From Euzebya sp. (GTDB lineage Bacteria > Actinomycetota > Nitriliruptoria > Euzebyales > Euzebyaceae), in contig NZ_CAXQBR010000104.1 of assembly GCF_964222135.1 (NCBI RefSeq), positions 43,271 through 107,270 on the forward strand: a stretch of DNA of 64,000 nt, given 5' to 3'. The notes below the pieces were generated by a model. It was given only the letters and a program-made list of their open reading frames with translations, was not told the origin of the DNA and searched no databases. A program made the position numbers and the translations under genes. This document shows positions 41,240 to 50,282 of the stretch, in pieces (position 1 is the first letter of the stretch; every line of letters starts with the position of its first letter).

Positions 41240-42550
41240 CTAGAGGCGTGCGATGACTCGGTCGAGGGAGTCGACGGCGTGGTCGAGCTCGTCGGTGGTG
41301 ACGGCGAGGGAGGGGCGGAACCGCAGCGTGCGCGTGCCGCACCCCAGCATGAGGACCTGCTCGTCGGCCATGAGGCGGGACACGATCGCGTCCCGCACGT
41401 CACCGTCCGGCACGTCGATGGCGCACAGCAGCCCTCGTCCGCGGGCGTTCGAGACGACGGCGGGGTGGCGGGCGGCCAGGTCCTCGAGGCGCTCGAGCAG
41501 GTGCGCGCCGGTGGCCTTCGCGGCGGTGATCAGGTCCTCGGACTCGATGACCTCGAGGATCCGGCGGGCGCGGACCATGTCGGTCAGGTTCCCGCCCCAG
41601 GTGGAGTTGATCCGGCTCGACACCGCGAACACGTTGTCGGGCACCTCGTCGACGCGGCGGCCGGCCATGATCCCGCAGACCTGCAGCTTCTTGCCGAAGG
41701 CGATCACGTCGGGCTCGAGCCCCATGCCCTGGTGCGCCCAGGCCGTGCCGGTGATGCCGGCGCCGGTCTGGACCTCGTCGAGGACGAACAGGGCATCGTT
41801 GGCGTGGGCCAGGTCCTGCAGGGCCCGCAGGAACTCGGGTCGCAGGTGGTTGTCCCCACCCTCGCCCTGGATCGGCTCGGCGATGACGCAGGCGATGTCG
41901 TGGGGGTGGCGGGCGAACGCCGCGGCGGCCTGCCGCAGGGCCGCGGCCTCCTGGGCCTCGACGTCGGCGAGGTGGTCGGCGACCGGGTGGGTGACCTGCG
42001 GCGCGTCGATCCGGGGCCAGTCGAACTTGGGGAACCTCGCCACCTTGGCGGGGTCGGTGTTCGTCAGCGACATCGTGTAGCCGCTGCGGCCGTGGAACGC
42101 CCCGGTCAGGTGCAGGACCCGTCCGCCGGCGGCGGCGCGGCCGTGGGCGGCGTTGTGCCGGCTCTTCCAGTCGAAGGCGACCTTGAGGGCGTTCTCGACC
42201 GCGGCGGCGCCGCCCTCGATGAAGAACCAGTGCGGCAGCGCCGGGTCGCCCAGGACGCGGTCGAGGGTCTCGACGAAGCGGGCCATCGCCACGGTGTAGA
42301 CGTCGGAGTTGGCCGGCTTGTTCATGGCCACCTCCAGCAGCTCCTCGCGGAAGGCGGCGTCCTCGACGAGCCCCGGGTGGTTCATCCCGAGCGGCGACGA
42401 GGCGTAGAACGTGAAGACGTCCAGGTACCGGGTGCCGTCGCGCGCGTCGACCAGCCACGACCCCTGCGAGGCGGCGGTGTCGAGGACGATCGGGTAGCCG
42501 TCGATCAGGAGGTGCTCGCCGAGCGCGGCGTGGACGTCGTGTGGGCGCAT
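41240..42550 (-). CDS. lat: L-lysine 6-aminotransferase
   Basis: A 436-aa class-III aminotransferase that moves the epsilon-amino group of lysine to 2-oxoglutarate. PLP Lys is in IAFGKKLQVCGIMAGRR, the Asp pair in FVLDEVQTG, and the cofactor loop in GGAAAVENALKVAFDWKSRHN. The whole reads like Rv3290c/LAT (MNKPANSDVYTVAMARFVETL). ATG 42550 is used; a GTG at 42565 would add five residues. An Lrp/AsnC gene diverges from it and is likely its lysine-responsive regulator, as in other actinobacteria. Confidence 0.92.
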   Translation of the reverse strand: MRPHDVHAALGEHLLIDGYPIVLDTAASQGSWLVDARDGTRYLDVFTFYASSPLGMNHPGLVEDAAFREELLEVAMNKPANSDVYTVAMARFVETLDRVLGDPALPHWFFIEGGAAAVENALKVAFDWKSRHNAAHGRAAAGGRVLHLTGAFHGRSGYTMSLTNTDPAKVARFPKFDWPRIDAPQVTHPVADHLADVEAQEAAALRQAAAAFARHPHDIACVIAEPIQGEGGDNHLRPEFLRALQDLAHANDALFVLDEVQTGAGITGTAWAHQGMGLEPDVIAFGKKLQVCGIMAGRRVDEVPDNVFAVSSRINSTWGGNLTDMVRARRILEVIESEDLITAAKATGAHLLERLEDLAARHPAVVSNARGRGLLCAIDVPDGDVRDAIVSRLMADEQVLMLGCGTRTLRFRPSLAVTTDELDHAVDSLDRVIARL

Positions 42551-42613
42551 GAGGTGAGTGTCCACGGGGCGAGCGTCGACCGCGCCCGACGGATCGTGGA
42601 GGTGGCATCCTCG

Positions 42614-42623
42614 TCGTCGACGA
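42614..42623. promoter_or_regulatory. Palindrome in the lat/lrp divergent region
   Basis: TCGTCGACGA, a perfect 10-bp palindrome, lies in the 100-bp space between lat and the Lrp-type gene. It is a plausible operator for the regulator, but that is inference from position. Confidence 0.35.
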
Positions 42624-42650
42624 TCTGACCAGTGAGGAGACGGAACGACC

Positions 42651-43082
42651 ATGGACCGGATGGACCACGCGATCGTCCGCGAGCTCGCGGAGGACGGTCG
42701 GCTCAGCATGGCCGAGCTGGGGCGCCGCGTGGGCCTCAGCCGCACGGCCACGCTGTCGCGGGTCCGGCGCCTCGAGGACGAGGGCATCATCACGGGGTAC
42801 CACGCCGCGGTCCGGTACCCGAGCGACCCGGGTCACCACGTCGCCCGGGTGGGGATCCTGACCGACACCCGCGACACCGGCCGCTACGTCCGCCGGCTCG
42901 CCGGCCTGGCGGCGTTCCGCGAAGCCGAGACGGTGTCGGGTGCCTTCGACCTGCTGGTGCGGTTCGAGGCGCCGACGTCGGCGGAGCTGGACGCGGTCCT
43001 GGACGAGGTCAAGTCGTGGCCGACGACGACGCGCACCACGACGTTCGTGGTCCTCCGCCGCTACGGCGCGGACCCCCCGTGA
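42651..43082 (+). CDS. Lrp/AsnC-family transcriptional regulator
   Basis: A 143-aa regulator. The helix-turn-helix is MDHAIVRELAEDGRLSMAELGRRVGLSRTATLSRVRRLEDEGIITGYHAAVRYP, followed by the RAM ligand domain (VARVGILTDTRDTGRYVRRLAGLAAFREAETVSGAFDLLVRFEAP). It is divergent from the lysine aminotransferase operon and probably senses lysine or a related amino acid. GAGGAGA lies about 12 nt before ATG 42651. Confidence 0.92.
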   Translation: MDRMDHAIVRELAEDGRLSMAELGRRVGLSRTATLSRVRRLEDEGIITGYHAAVRYPSDPGHHVARVGILTDTRDTGRYVRRLAGLAAFREAETVSGAFDLLVRFEAPTSAELDAVLDEVKSWPTTTRTTTFVVLRRYGADPP

Positions 43083-43157
43083 CCGGCCCCCCGGCCCGTC
43101 CCGGCAGTCTTCACACGACCGAAACGCGACGGCCACCGCCCCGCCACGCAGCGGGCC

Positions 43158-43163
43158 TACGGT
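43158..43163 (+). promoter_or_regulatory. TACGGT -10 box of a probable sRNA
   Basis: TACGGT fits the TAnnnT pattern and is followed by CCCCCC, then a C-rich structured region that ends at a strong terminator. No -35 consensus is evident. Confidence 0.4.
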
Positions 43164-43169
43164 TCCCCC

Positions 43170-43258
43170 CGGCTGGTCGCCTCCCTCGCTTGTGCGACTT
43201 GCCTCCCGGCCACGGTGAGCTATCGGCTCGGCTCACCGTGGCCTCTCTCCCCTCTCCT
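43170..43258 (+). ncRNA. Probable C-rich small RNA, 6C-like
   Basis: A roughly 90-nt non-coding stretch between the lrp-type gene and an aldo/keto reductase gene. A stem GTCGC...GCGAC encloses a loop with CCTCCC (43180-43185), and a second CCTCCC (43202-43207) precedes a long terminator hairpin. CCCCCC also lies at 43165-43170. Exposed CCUCC motifs could pair with Shine-Dalgarno sites, as proposed for the actinobacterial 6C sRNA. The match to 6C (Rfam RF01066) is from memory and needs a covariance-model search. Confidence 0.5.
43208..43243 (+). terminator. Strong hairpin terminator of the probable sRNA
   Basis: GGCCACGGTGAGC and GCTCACCGTGGCC form a perfect 13-bp stem around a 10-nt loop, followed by TCTCTCCCCTCTCC. 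It is the strongest hairpin in the window. Confidence 0.85.
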
Positions 43259-43289
43259 CGCCCTGCGCGCCCCTCCACCGGCGGGCGCA

Positions 43290-43295
43290 TAGGCT
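43290..43295 (+). promoter_or_regulatory. TAGGCT -10 box 8 nt before ATG 43304
   Basis: This supports a leaderless start for the aldo/keto reductase gene. Confidence 0.55.
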
Positions 43296-43303
43296 GCCGC
43301 TCC

Positions 43304-44278
43304 ATGGAGCACGTGCGGTTGGGCACCACCGGACTGAAGGTGTCGCGGATCTGCCTGGGGATGATGTCCTACGGGGACCCGGGGTGGAGGGACTGGGTGC
43401 TGCCGCACGACCGGGCCCTGCCCCTGGTCCGCGCCGCCGCCGACGCCGGGATCACCTTCTTCGACACCGCCGACGTCTACTCGATCGGTGTGTCGGAGGA
43501 GCTGACCGGCCGGATGCTCCGCGAGGTGTTCCCCCGCCGCGAGGACTACGGCCTCGCGACCAAGGTGCACCTACCGGTCGGTGACGGGCCGAACGACCGG
43601 GGGCTCAGCCGCGGGCACGTGATGGACGCCGTCGACGCCTCGCTGCGCCGGCTGGGGGTCGACCACATCGACCTGTACCAGACCCACCGCTGGGACTACG
43701 ACACCCCGATCGCCGAGACGATGGAGGCCTTGCACGACGTCGTGCGGGCCGGGAAGGTCCGCTACATCGGGGCCTCGTCGATGTACGCCTGGCAGTTCGC
43801 GAAGGCCCAGCACGTCGCCGCCGCCAACGGCTGGACGCCGTTCGTGACGATGCAGAACCAGTACAACCTCCTCTACCGGGAGGAGGAGCGGGAGATGATC
43901 CCGCAGTGCCTCGACATGGGCGTCGGCCTGCTCCCCTGGTCGCCGCTGGCGCGCGGCGTGCTCGCCCGCCCGCTGTCGGACACGAGCACGACCCGGGCGC
44001 GCTCGGACCACTTCTCCCCGGTGCTGTACGGCTCCCGCGAGGAGCCGACGATCCTCGACGCGGTGGGTGCGGCGGCGGAGAAGCACGGCGTGACCCGCGC
44101 GCAGATCGCCCTCGCGTGGCTGCTCCAAAAGCCCGGTGTCACCAGCCCGATCGTCGGGGTCACCAAGCCGTCCCACCTGTCGGAGGCCGTCGCCGCGGTC
44201 GACGTCCCCCTCGACGACGAGGACCTCGACGCCCTCGAGACGCCGTACCGGCCCCGGCCGGTGCTCGACCACGACTGA
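43304..44278 (+). CDS. Aldo/keto reductase
   Basis: A 324-aa TIM-barrel NADPH reductase. The tetrad is visible as Asp and Tyr in FFDTADVYSIGVSEE, Lys in GLATKVHLPVG, and His in DLYQTHRWDYDTP. The cofactor end is WSPLARGVLARPLSD and PIVGVTKPSHLSEAV. It resembles YajO-like or general AKR members; substrate unknown. The next gene begins 20 bp downstream. Confidence 0.92.
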   Translation: MEHVRLGTTGLKVSRICLGMMSYGDPGWRDWVLPHDRALPLVRAAADAGITFFDTADVYSIGVSEELTGRMLREVFPRREDYGLATKVHLPVGDGPNDRGLSRGHVMDAVDASLRRLGVDHIDLYQTHRWDYDTPIAETMEALHDVVRAGKVRYIGASSMYAWQFAKAQHVAAANGWTPFVTMQNQYNLLYREEEREMIPQCLDMGVGLLPWSPLARGVLARPLSDTSTTRARSDHFSPVLYGSREEPTILDAVGAAAEKHGVTRAQIALAWLLQKPGVTSPIVGVTKPSHLSEAVAAVDVPLDDEDLDALETPYRPRPVLDHD

Positions 44279-44298
44279 CCGGGCGGAGGGGTCGAGGG

Positions 44299-45348
44299 AT
44301 GGAGGGGATCCGCGCAGGCGGCGGGGTGGTGGAGGTCGGCACGGACGGCTGGGTGGAGGACTGCCTCTCCCCCGCCGAGGAGGTCCGGCGGACGGCGGCG
44401 CGGCGGGTGCCGGCCCTGTGGGCGGTGCGGTCCGTGGCTGGGCTGGCCGCCCTCGTGGGCCTGGTCACCGCCGGTGGCGCGGAGGGGCTCGGCACCGCCG
44501 TCGCCGGGCTCGCCCTGCTGGGCACCGCGGCCTGGGTCCTGGTCGTGGGGCGCGGGTGGACCGCCCGCTGGCGCACGGCCGCCGAGGTGGCAGCGGGGAC
44601 GGTCCCGGCCACGGCCCTCGCAGCGGCGCCCCGGCGGCAGCGGCGTCAGCTCGCCACCCTGCCGGTGGTGGGGCTGTCGACGGTGGGGGTGGTCGTCGCG
44701 GGCGTCGTGATCGCCGGCCACGACGACGGGACCGGTGCGGTGCTGGTCCTGTCGGCGATCGCGCTGGCGGTCGCCGGCACGGCCGCCGTCGGGCTCGCGC
44801 TGGCGCCGCGGCCGGCGACGCCGGTCCGACCGCCGGTCGGGTCGCGCGGGTGGAGCCGGCCGATGACCGCCGACCGGCGCGAGGCGGAGGCGGCGCGCCT
44901 GCGGGCGGTGGCTCGCGGGTGCGCCGTGGCGGCGGTCGTGGACGCGGCGATGGCCCTGTTCGCCGTCCAGGTCGCGCTGGGCGAGCGGGCGGACGTCGCC
45001 ACCGCGCTCGGCTGGGTGGGCGTCGCGTTCCTGTGGGCGCCGCCGACCCTGGCGGGCACCGGGGCCGGGGTCCTCGCGGGCCTGCTCCCCCGGATCGCCG
45101 ACCGCCTCGACTCCGGCGAGCTGAGCGGGCTGCAGTGGCTCGTCGGCCCCGCCGACGTGGCGCTCGCGGGCCGCTACCTGACGGTCGTGGCCGCGCTCGG
45201 CGTCCTGGTCCTCGTCGCCGTGGCGGTGGTCGCCGACGACGTGCCGCTCCACGCGCTGCTGGTCGCGGCCTGGACCCCGGCGTCGGTCGGCCTGCTGACC
45301 CTCACGCGCCCGGCCCTGCGCCGTCCGGAGGCGATCCGGCGGGCCTGA
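44299..45348 (+). CDS. Hypothetical polytopic membrane protein, 349 aa
   Basis: I do not recognise a family. The protein has an acidic N terminus, then about eight hydrophobic segments in two groups (about residues 35-80, 118-170, 210-260 and 290-335), separated by Arg-rich loops. Ala, Val and Gly dominate. No catalytic motif is visible. It ends 25 bp from the GlgP gene on the other strand, with a hairpin between. Confidence 0.7.
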   Translation: MEGIRAGGGVVEVGTDGWVEDCLSPAEEVRRTAARRVPALWAVRSVAGLAALVGLVTAGGAEGLGTAVAGLALLGTAAWVLVVGRGWTARWRTAAEVAAGTVPATALAAAPRRQRRQLATLPVVGLSTVGVVVAGVVIAGHDDGTGAVLVLSAIALAVAGTAAVGLALAPRPATPVRPPVGSRGWSRPMTADRREAEAARLRAVARGCAVAAVVDAAMALFAVQVALGERADVATALGWVGVAFLWAPPTLAGTGAGVLAGLLPRIADRLDSGELSGLQWLVGPADVALAGRYLTVVAALGVLVLVAVAVVADDVPLHALLVAAWTPASVGLLTLTRPALRRPEAIRRA

Positions 45349-45349
45349 T

Positions 45350-45371
45350 CTCGGGTTCAGGTAGCCCCGAG
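45350..45371. terminator. Hairpin between convergent membrane-protein and glgP genes
   Basis: CTCGGG-ttcaggtagc-CCCGAG, a 6-bp stem. It overlaps a 16-bp imperfect tandem repeat (GGTTCAGGTAGCCC / AGTTCAGCTAGCCC). It is a moderate terminator candidate. Confidence 0.5.
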
Positions 45372-45372
45372 T

Positions 45373-47970
45373 TCAGCTAGCCCAGGTGACCAGGCCGGTG
45401 TCGGCCCAGCTGCGGAGGTCGGGGTGGGTCGGCACCACGCGGGCGGCCAGCCCGTACTCGCCGCTGACGTCGAGCTCGATCGTCGCGCGGTAGCGCTGGT
45501 GCACGTCGCCCGACCCGTCGTGGGCGAGGGACACGACGCTCGGGTGGAGGATCGTCCCGTCCGCGCCGATCGGTCCGTGGACGATCTGCACGGCGACGTC
45601 CTCGGGGGACACCTGGCCCAGGTTGACGTCGACGATGACCTCGCGGGCGTCGCCGATGAACCCGACGGCGTGGTCGAGCTCGATCGTCTCGATGCGCACG
45701 TCGGGCCACCCGGTGGCGAGGTGCCCGCGCCAGGCCGCCAGCTCGAGCGCCCGGGCACCGCCGTCCGCGGTCAGCCGTGCGGCCCGCTGGGCGATCGGGG
45801 TGTACAGCTGCCGGGTGTAGTCCTGCACCATGCGGCTGGCGAGGACCTTCGGGCCGAGGGTGGTCAGGGACGCCCGGACGCGGGCCAGCCACCGTCGCGG
45901 CAGGGGCCCGTCGGTCCGGTCGTAGAAGGCCGGGACGATGCTGTGCTCGAGCAGCTCGAACAGGGCGGCTGCGTCGGCGGCGTCCTGCTGCACCGGGTCG
46001 GGGTTCTGGGTCCGCCCGCCGATCGCGAAGCCGTTCTCGGCCGAGGCGCCGTTGGCGGGCTCGTACATCTCGTCCCACCAGCCGTCCAGCACCGAGGCGT
46101 GCAGCGCGCCGTTGAGGACCGCCTTCTCGCCGCTGGTGCCGCTGGCCTCGTGGGGACGGCGCGGGTTGTTCAGCCACACATCGCACCCGGCGACCAGCGT
46201 GCGGGCGATCCGCATGTCGTAGTCCTCGAGGAACACGAGGCGGCCGCGGACCTCCGGGTCGTTGCTGAAGTGCACCAGCTCGCGGATCAAGCCCTTGCCG
46301 CCGTCGTCGCGGGGGTGGGCCTTGCCGCTGAAGACGAACTGGACCGGCCGGTCGACCGAGGTCAGCAGCGCCTTCAACCGCTCGGGCTGGGTCAGGAGCA
46401 GCGTCCCCCGCTTGTAGGTGGCGAAGCGGCGCGCGAACCCGATCGTCAGCGCGTCCGGGTCGAGCAGGGTGTCGGTCCAGCCGAGCGCCCCGAGGGGTTC
46501 TCCGCGCCGCACGGCCTGCTCGCGGGCGCGGATCCGCACGGTCTGCACGAGGCGTTCGCGCGACCGGTTGCGGGCGCGCCAGATCTGGTCGTCGGTGATC
46601 CGCGACGCGAGCGACCACGAGTCGGGGTTGTGCGACCAGTCCGGCGGCAGGACGCGGTCGAACACCGCCGCCATCTCCGAGCCGATCCAGGTGCTGGCGT
46701 GCACCCCGTTGGTGATCGCGTGGATGGGCACCTCGGACGCCTCGACGCCCGGCCACAGGTCGGCGAACATCTCCCGCGACACGTGGCCGTGCAGCTGGGA
46801 CACGCCGTTGGCCCCGGCGCTGAGCCGCAGCCCCATCATCGCCATGTTGTAGACCGCGCCGGCGTCGTCGGACGGCTCGCGGCCGATCTGCAGGACCTGG
46901 CCGAGGGAGACGCCGACCTGCTCGGCGTAGGAGGCGAAGTAGCGCTCGATCAACCCGCGGTCGAACCGGTCGATGCCGGCCGGCACCGGGGTGTGGGTGG
47001 TGAACAGCACCGACGCGCGGGCGCACTCGACCGCCTGGTCGAAGTCCAGCGCCGAAGGCGCGTCATGTGCAGAGCCGTCGCGGACGTAGCGGAGGATGCG
47101 CTCGAACTGGAGGAACCCGGCGTGCCCCTCGTTGGCGTGGAACAGGGACGGCTCGATCGTGACCGCCCCGATGCGCTGCGCCTCGGCGAGGGCCCGGACC
47201 CCGCCGATGCCGAGGACGATCTCCTGGCGGAGGCGGTGCTCGGAGTCCCCGCCGTACAGGCGGTCGGTGACCACGCGGTCGTCGGGGTGGTTGGCGCCGA
47301 TGGCGGTGTCGCGGAGCAGCCGCGGGACCCGGCCGCCGTCGGCCTTCCAGATCTGGGCGGCGACGGTCCGGCCGGCCAGGTCCACCTCGACGAGCAGCCG
47401 CTCGCCCGACTCGTCCTCGAGGCGGGTCAGCGGCAGGTCGTAGGGGTTGAGGTCGGGGTACTGCTCGCGCTGCCAGCCGTCGGCGTCGAGGTGCTGGCGG
47501 AAGTACCCGTGGCGGTACAGCAGGCCGATGCCGACCAGCTCGAGCCCGAGGTCGCTGGCGGCCTTCAGGTGGTCGCCGGCCAGGATGCCGAGGCCGCCGG
47601 AGTAGACCTGCATCACCTCGGTGATCCCGAACTCCGCGGAGAAGTACGCCACCGCCGGCGGGGCGGGGTCCTGGGCCTGGGCCCACCGCGGCTGGGTGAG
47701 GTAGCGCTCGAGGTCCGCGCGGACCTCCGCCAGCTGGCTGCGGAACGCCTTGTCGGCGACGAGCTCGGCCATCCGCTCGCGGCTGAGGCCGCCGAGGAGC
47801 GCGGCCGGGTTGTTGCCGACGTCCTCCCACAGCTGCTTGTCGGCCCACTGGAAGACCTCGCGGGTCGGCGCGTCCCAGGACCAGCGGAAGTTCGCGGCCA
47901 GGTCGGCCAGCGGTTCGAGCTCCGCGGGGAGGGAGGGACGGACGCGGAGGGTTCGGACTGCCTTCACCAT
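45373..47970 (-). CDS. glgP: Alpha-glucan (glycogen) phosphorylase
   Basis: An 865-aa phosphorylase that releases glucose 1-phosphate from alpha-1,4-glucan. It has the N-terminal DUF3417-type cap (LADLAANFRWSWD), AYFSAEFGITEVMQVYSGGLGILAGDHLKAASDLG, the glucan-binding block HANEGHAGF, and the PLP Lys in EASGTSGEKAVLNGAL. This is the actinobacterial/archaeal type rather than the E. coli type. It is divergent from glgE; a TACGCT box at 48040-48045 (minus strand) gives a leader of about 65 nt, and GAGGA precedes the ATG. Confidence 0.95.
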   Translation of the reverse strand: MVKAVRTLRVRPSLPAELEPLADLAANFRWSWDAPTREVFQWADKQLWEDVGNNPAALLGGLSRERMAELVADKAFRSQLAEVRADLERYLTQPRWAQAQDPAPPAVAYFSAEFGITEVMQVYSGGLGILAGDHLKAASDLGLELVGIGLLYRHGYFRQHLDADGWQREQYPDLNPYDLPLTRLEDESGERLLVEVDLAGRTVAAQIWKADGGRVPRLLRDTAIGANHPDDRVVTDRLYGGDSEHRLRQEIVLGIGGVRALAEAQRIGAVTIEPSLFHANEGHAGFLQFERILRYVRDGSAHDAPSALDFDQAVECARASVLFTTHTPVPAGIDRFDRGLIERYFASYAEQVGVSLGQVLQIGREPSDDAGAVYNMAMMGLRLSAGANGVSQLHGHVSREMFADLWPGVEASEVPIHAITNGVHASTWIGSEMAAVFDRVLPPDWSHNPDSWSLASRITDDQIWRARNRSRERLVQTVRIRAREQAVRRGEPLGALGWTDTLLDPDALTIGFARRFATYKRGTLLLTQPERLKALLTSVDRPVQFVFSGKAHPRDDGGKGLIRELVHFSNDPEVRGRLVFLEDYDMRIARTLVAGCDVWLNNPRRPHEASGTSGEKAVLNGALHASVLDGWWDEMYEPANGASAENGFAIGGRTQNPDPVQQDAADAAALFELLEHSIVPAFYDRTDGPLPRRWLARVRASLTTLGPKVLASRMVQDYTRQLYTPIAQRAARLTADGGARALELAAWRGHLATGWPDVRIETIELDHAVGFIGDAREVIVDVNLGQVSPEDVAVQIVHGPIGADGTILHPSVVSLAHDGSGDVHQRYRATIELDVSGEYGLAARVVPTHPDLRSWADTGLVTWAS

Positions 47971-48039
47971 CAGTGGGTCCTCACGTGGTCGTCGATCAGG
48001 CGGGACGGGATGCAAGCGCTGTCAGCACCGAAGTCCGGA

Positions 48040-48045
48040 AGCGTA
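48040..48045 (-). promoter_or_regulatory. TACGCT -10 box of glgP
   Basis: TACGCT on the minus strand, 69 nt before ATG 47970, in the 232-bp divergent region shared with glgE. Confidence 0.4.
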
Positions 48046-48202
48046 CACACCGTCGGGACGCACAGGACACCCGTACCCGTCCTCCCGACCCAGCGCACAC
48101 CGGCGCACCGCGAGATCCGCCCGTCGTGCGGGTTCAGAGCGGCCGCGGCGTGGGCAGGTCTGCCTGCAGAGCGCCCGTGGCATCGTCTACAACGAGAAGG
48201 CC

Positions 48203-50227
48203 GTGAAGAACCGCATCCAGATGACCGACATCAGCCCCGTCGTCGACGGCGGGCGCTTCGCCGCGAAGGCGACCACCTCCGACGTCGTGGAGGTGTCCGC
48301 CGTCCTCTTCCGCGAGGGTCACGACAAGGTGGCGGGGGCGGTCCGCCACCGACCGCCCGGAGGGGACGGCTGGCGGGAGCTGCCGATGGCGGCCCGCCCC
48401 CAGGACCGCTTCGAGGCGCGGTTCGTGCCCGACGAGGTGGGGGCCTGGGAGTTCCAGGTCCTCGGCTGGACCGACCACTGGGCCTCGTGGCTCGACGGGT
48501 TGGTGAAGAAGCACCAGGCGGGCGTGGCCGACCTCTCCCTCGAGTTCGAGGAGGGGGCGCTGCTGCTCGAGCGCCACGCCGCCGGCGACGACGTCCCCGC
48601 CGAGCAGGTCAGCCGGCTCGAACGGGCCGCCGCCACGCTGCGGGACGATGCCGTGCCGGTGCACCAGCGGGTCGACGCGGCCCGCGCCGGCGATCTCCGC
48701 CAGGTCCTGGTCGCCCACCCCGACCGGCGCGACCTGACGACGTCGCCCACGTTCACCCTGTGGGTCGACCGGGACCGCGCCGGGTTCAGCGCCTGGTACG
48801 AGATGTTCCCGCGGTCCGTCGGCTCCGACGGGCGGACCAGCGGGACGTTCAAGACCGCCCAGTCGCGGCTCGGCGAGATCGCCGCGATGGGCTTCGACGT
48901 CCTCTACCTCCCGCCGATCCACCCGATCGGCCACGCGCACCGCAAGGGACCGAACAACACCCTCATCGCCGGTCCCGACGACCCCGGCGTCCCCTGGGCG
49001 ATCGGGTCGGAGGCCGGCGGGCACACCGCCGTCCACCCCGACCTCGGCACGCTCGAGGACTTCGACGACTTCGTCGCCGCCGCAGGCGAGGCGGGCCTCG
49101 AGGTGGCCCTCGACTTCGCGATCCAGTGCTCGCCGGACCACCCGTGGGTGACCGAGCACCCCGAGTGGTTCCGCCACCGGGCCGACGGCTCGATCGCCTA
49201 CGCGGAGAACCCGCCGAAGAAGTACCAGGACATCTACCCCATCGACTTCGACACCGAGGACATCGACGGGCTGTGCGAGGAGCTCAAGGGCGTCCTCGAG
49301 TTCTGGATCGACCGCGGCATCCGCATCTTCCGGGTCGACAACCCCCACACCAAGGCGCTGCCGTTCTGGGAGTGGGTCATCGACGAGATCCACCAGACCG
49401 ACCCCGGCGTCCTCTTCCTGGCCGAGGCGTTCACCCGCCCGGCGATGATGCGGCAGCTGGCGAAGCTCGGGTTCAGCCAGTCCTACACGTACTTCACGTG
49501 GCGGAACACCAAGCACGAGCTCACCGAGTACGTGACCGAGCTGGCCCACACCGACTCCGCCGACTACTACCGGCCCAACTTCTGGCCGAACACCCCGGAC
49601 ATCCTGCACGAGTACCTGCAGTCCGGGTCGCCGGCCGCGTTCAAGGTCCGCGTCGCGCTGGCGGCACTGCTCAGCCCCAACTACGGCATGTACTCCGGCT
49701 ACGAGCTGCTCGAGCACGTCCCCGTCCGGCCGGGATCAGAGGAGTACCTCGACTCGGAGAAGTACGCCTACCGGCCGCGCGACTTCCACGTCGACCACTC
49801 GATCGCGCCGTTCATCGCGCGGCTGAACGAGCTGCGGCACAGCCACCGGGTGCTGCTCGGCGACCTGCGGAACGTGTGGTTCCACGGGATCGAGAACGAC
49901 CAGCTGCTGGCCTTCTCGAAGACCGCCGTGCCCGCCGACGTCGACGGGGTGGCCGGCGACGCCGTCCCCGGGCGGCGCATGCCCGACGGGCCGGTGCCGC
50001 TCGACCGGCTGGTGGTCATCGCCAACCTGGACCCCCACCACGCCCAGGAGGGGATGACGGCCCTCGACATGTGGCAGCTGGGGATGGACGGGGTCGATGC
50101 GCCCTACGACGTCCACGACCTGCTGACCGGCCACACCTGGACCTGGCAGGGACCGCGGAACTACGTCCGCCTGGACCCGTCCGCCGGCGAGCCGGTCCAC
50201 GTGTTCCACCTGCGCCCCCACCTCTGA
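48203..50227 (+). CDS. glgE: Alpha-1,4-glucan:maltose-1-phosphate maltosyltransferase
   Basis: A 674-aa GH13_3 enzyme, the length of Streptomyces GlgE. It extends alpha-glucan with maltose 1-phosphate. The catalytic nucleophile Asp is in IRIFRVDNPHTKALPFWEW (near residue 377) and the acid/base Glu in LFLAEAFTRPAMM (near 407); PPIHPIGHAHRKGPNN and YAENPPKKYQDIYPIDF are diagnostic for GlgE. GTG 48203 has GAGAAGG just upstream; an ATG six codons later is possible. It heads glgE-treS-mak/glgB. Confidence 0.95.
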   Translation: MKNRIQMTDISPVVDGGRFAAKATTSDVVEVSAVLFREGHDKVAGAVRHRPPGGDGWRELPMAARPQDRFEARFVPDEVGAWEFQVLGWTDHWASWLDGLVKKHQAGVADLSLEFEEGALLLERHAAGDDVPAEQVSRLERAAATLRDDAVPVHQRVDAARAGDLRQVLVAHPDRRDLTTSPTFTLWVDRDRAGFSAWYEMFPRSVGSDGRTSGTFKTAQSRLGEIAAMGFDVLYLPPIHPIGHAHRKGPNNTLIAGPDDPGVPWAIGSEAGGHTAVHPDLGTLEDFDDFVAAAGEAGLEVALDFAIQCSPDHPWVTEHPEWFRHRADGSIAYAENPPKKYQDIYPIDFDTEDIDGLCEELKGVLEFWIDRGIRIFRVDNPHTKALPFWEWVIDEIHQTDPGVLFLAEAFTRPAMMRQLAKLGFSQSYTYFTWRNTKHELTEYVTELAHTDSADYYRPNFWPNTPDILHEYLQSGSPAAFKVRVALAALLSPNYGMYSGYELLEHVPVRPGSEEYLDSEKYAYRPRDFHVDHSIAPFIARLNELRHSHRVLLGDLRNVWFHGIENDQLLAFSKTAVPADVDGVAGDAVPGRRMPDGPVPLDRLVVIANLDPHHAQEGMTALDMWQLGMDGVDAPYDVHDLLTGHTWTWQGPRNYVRLDPSAGEPVHVFHLRPHL

Positions 50228-50282
50228 CCCGCCCCTCCCACCCCGCATCCCACCCCGCACGAACGCACGAAGGAACCGGTGA

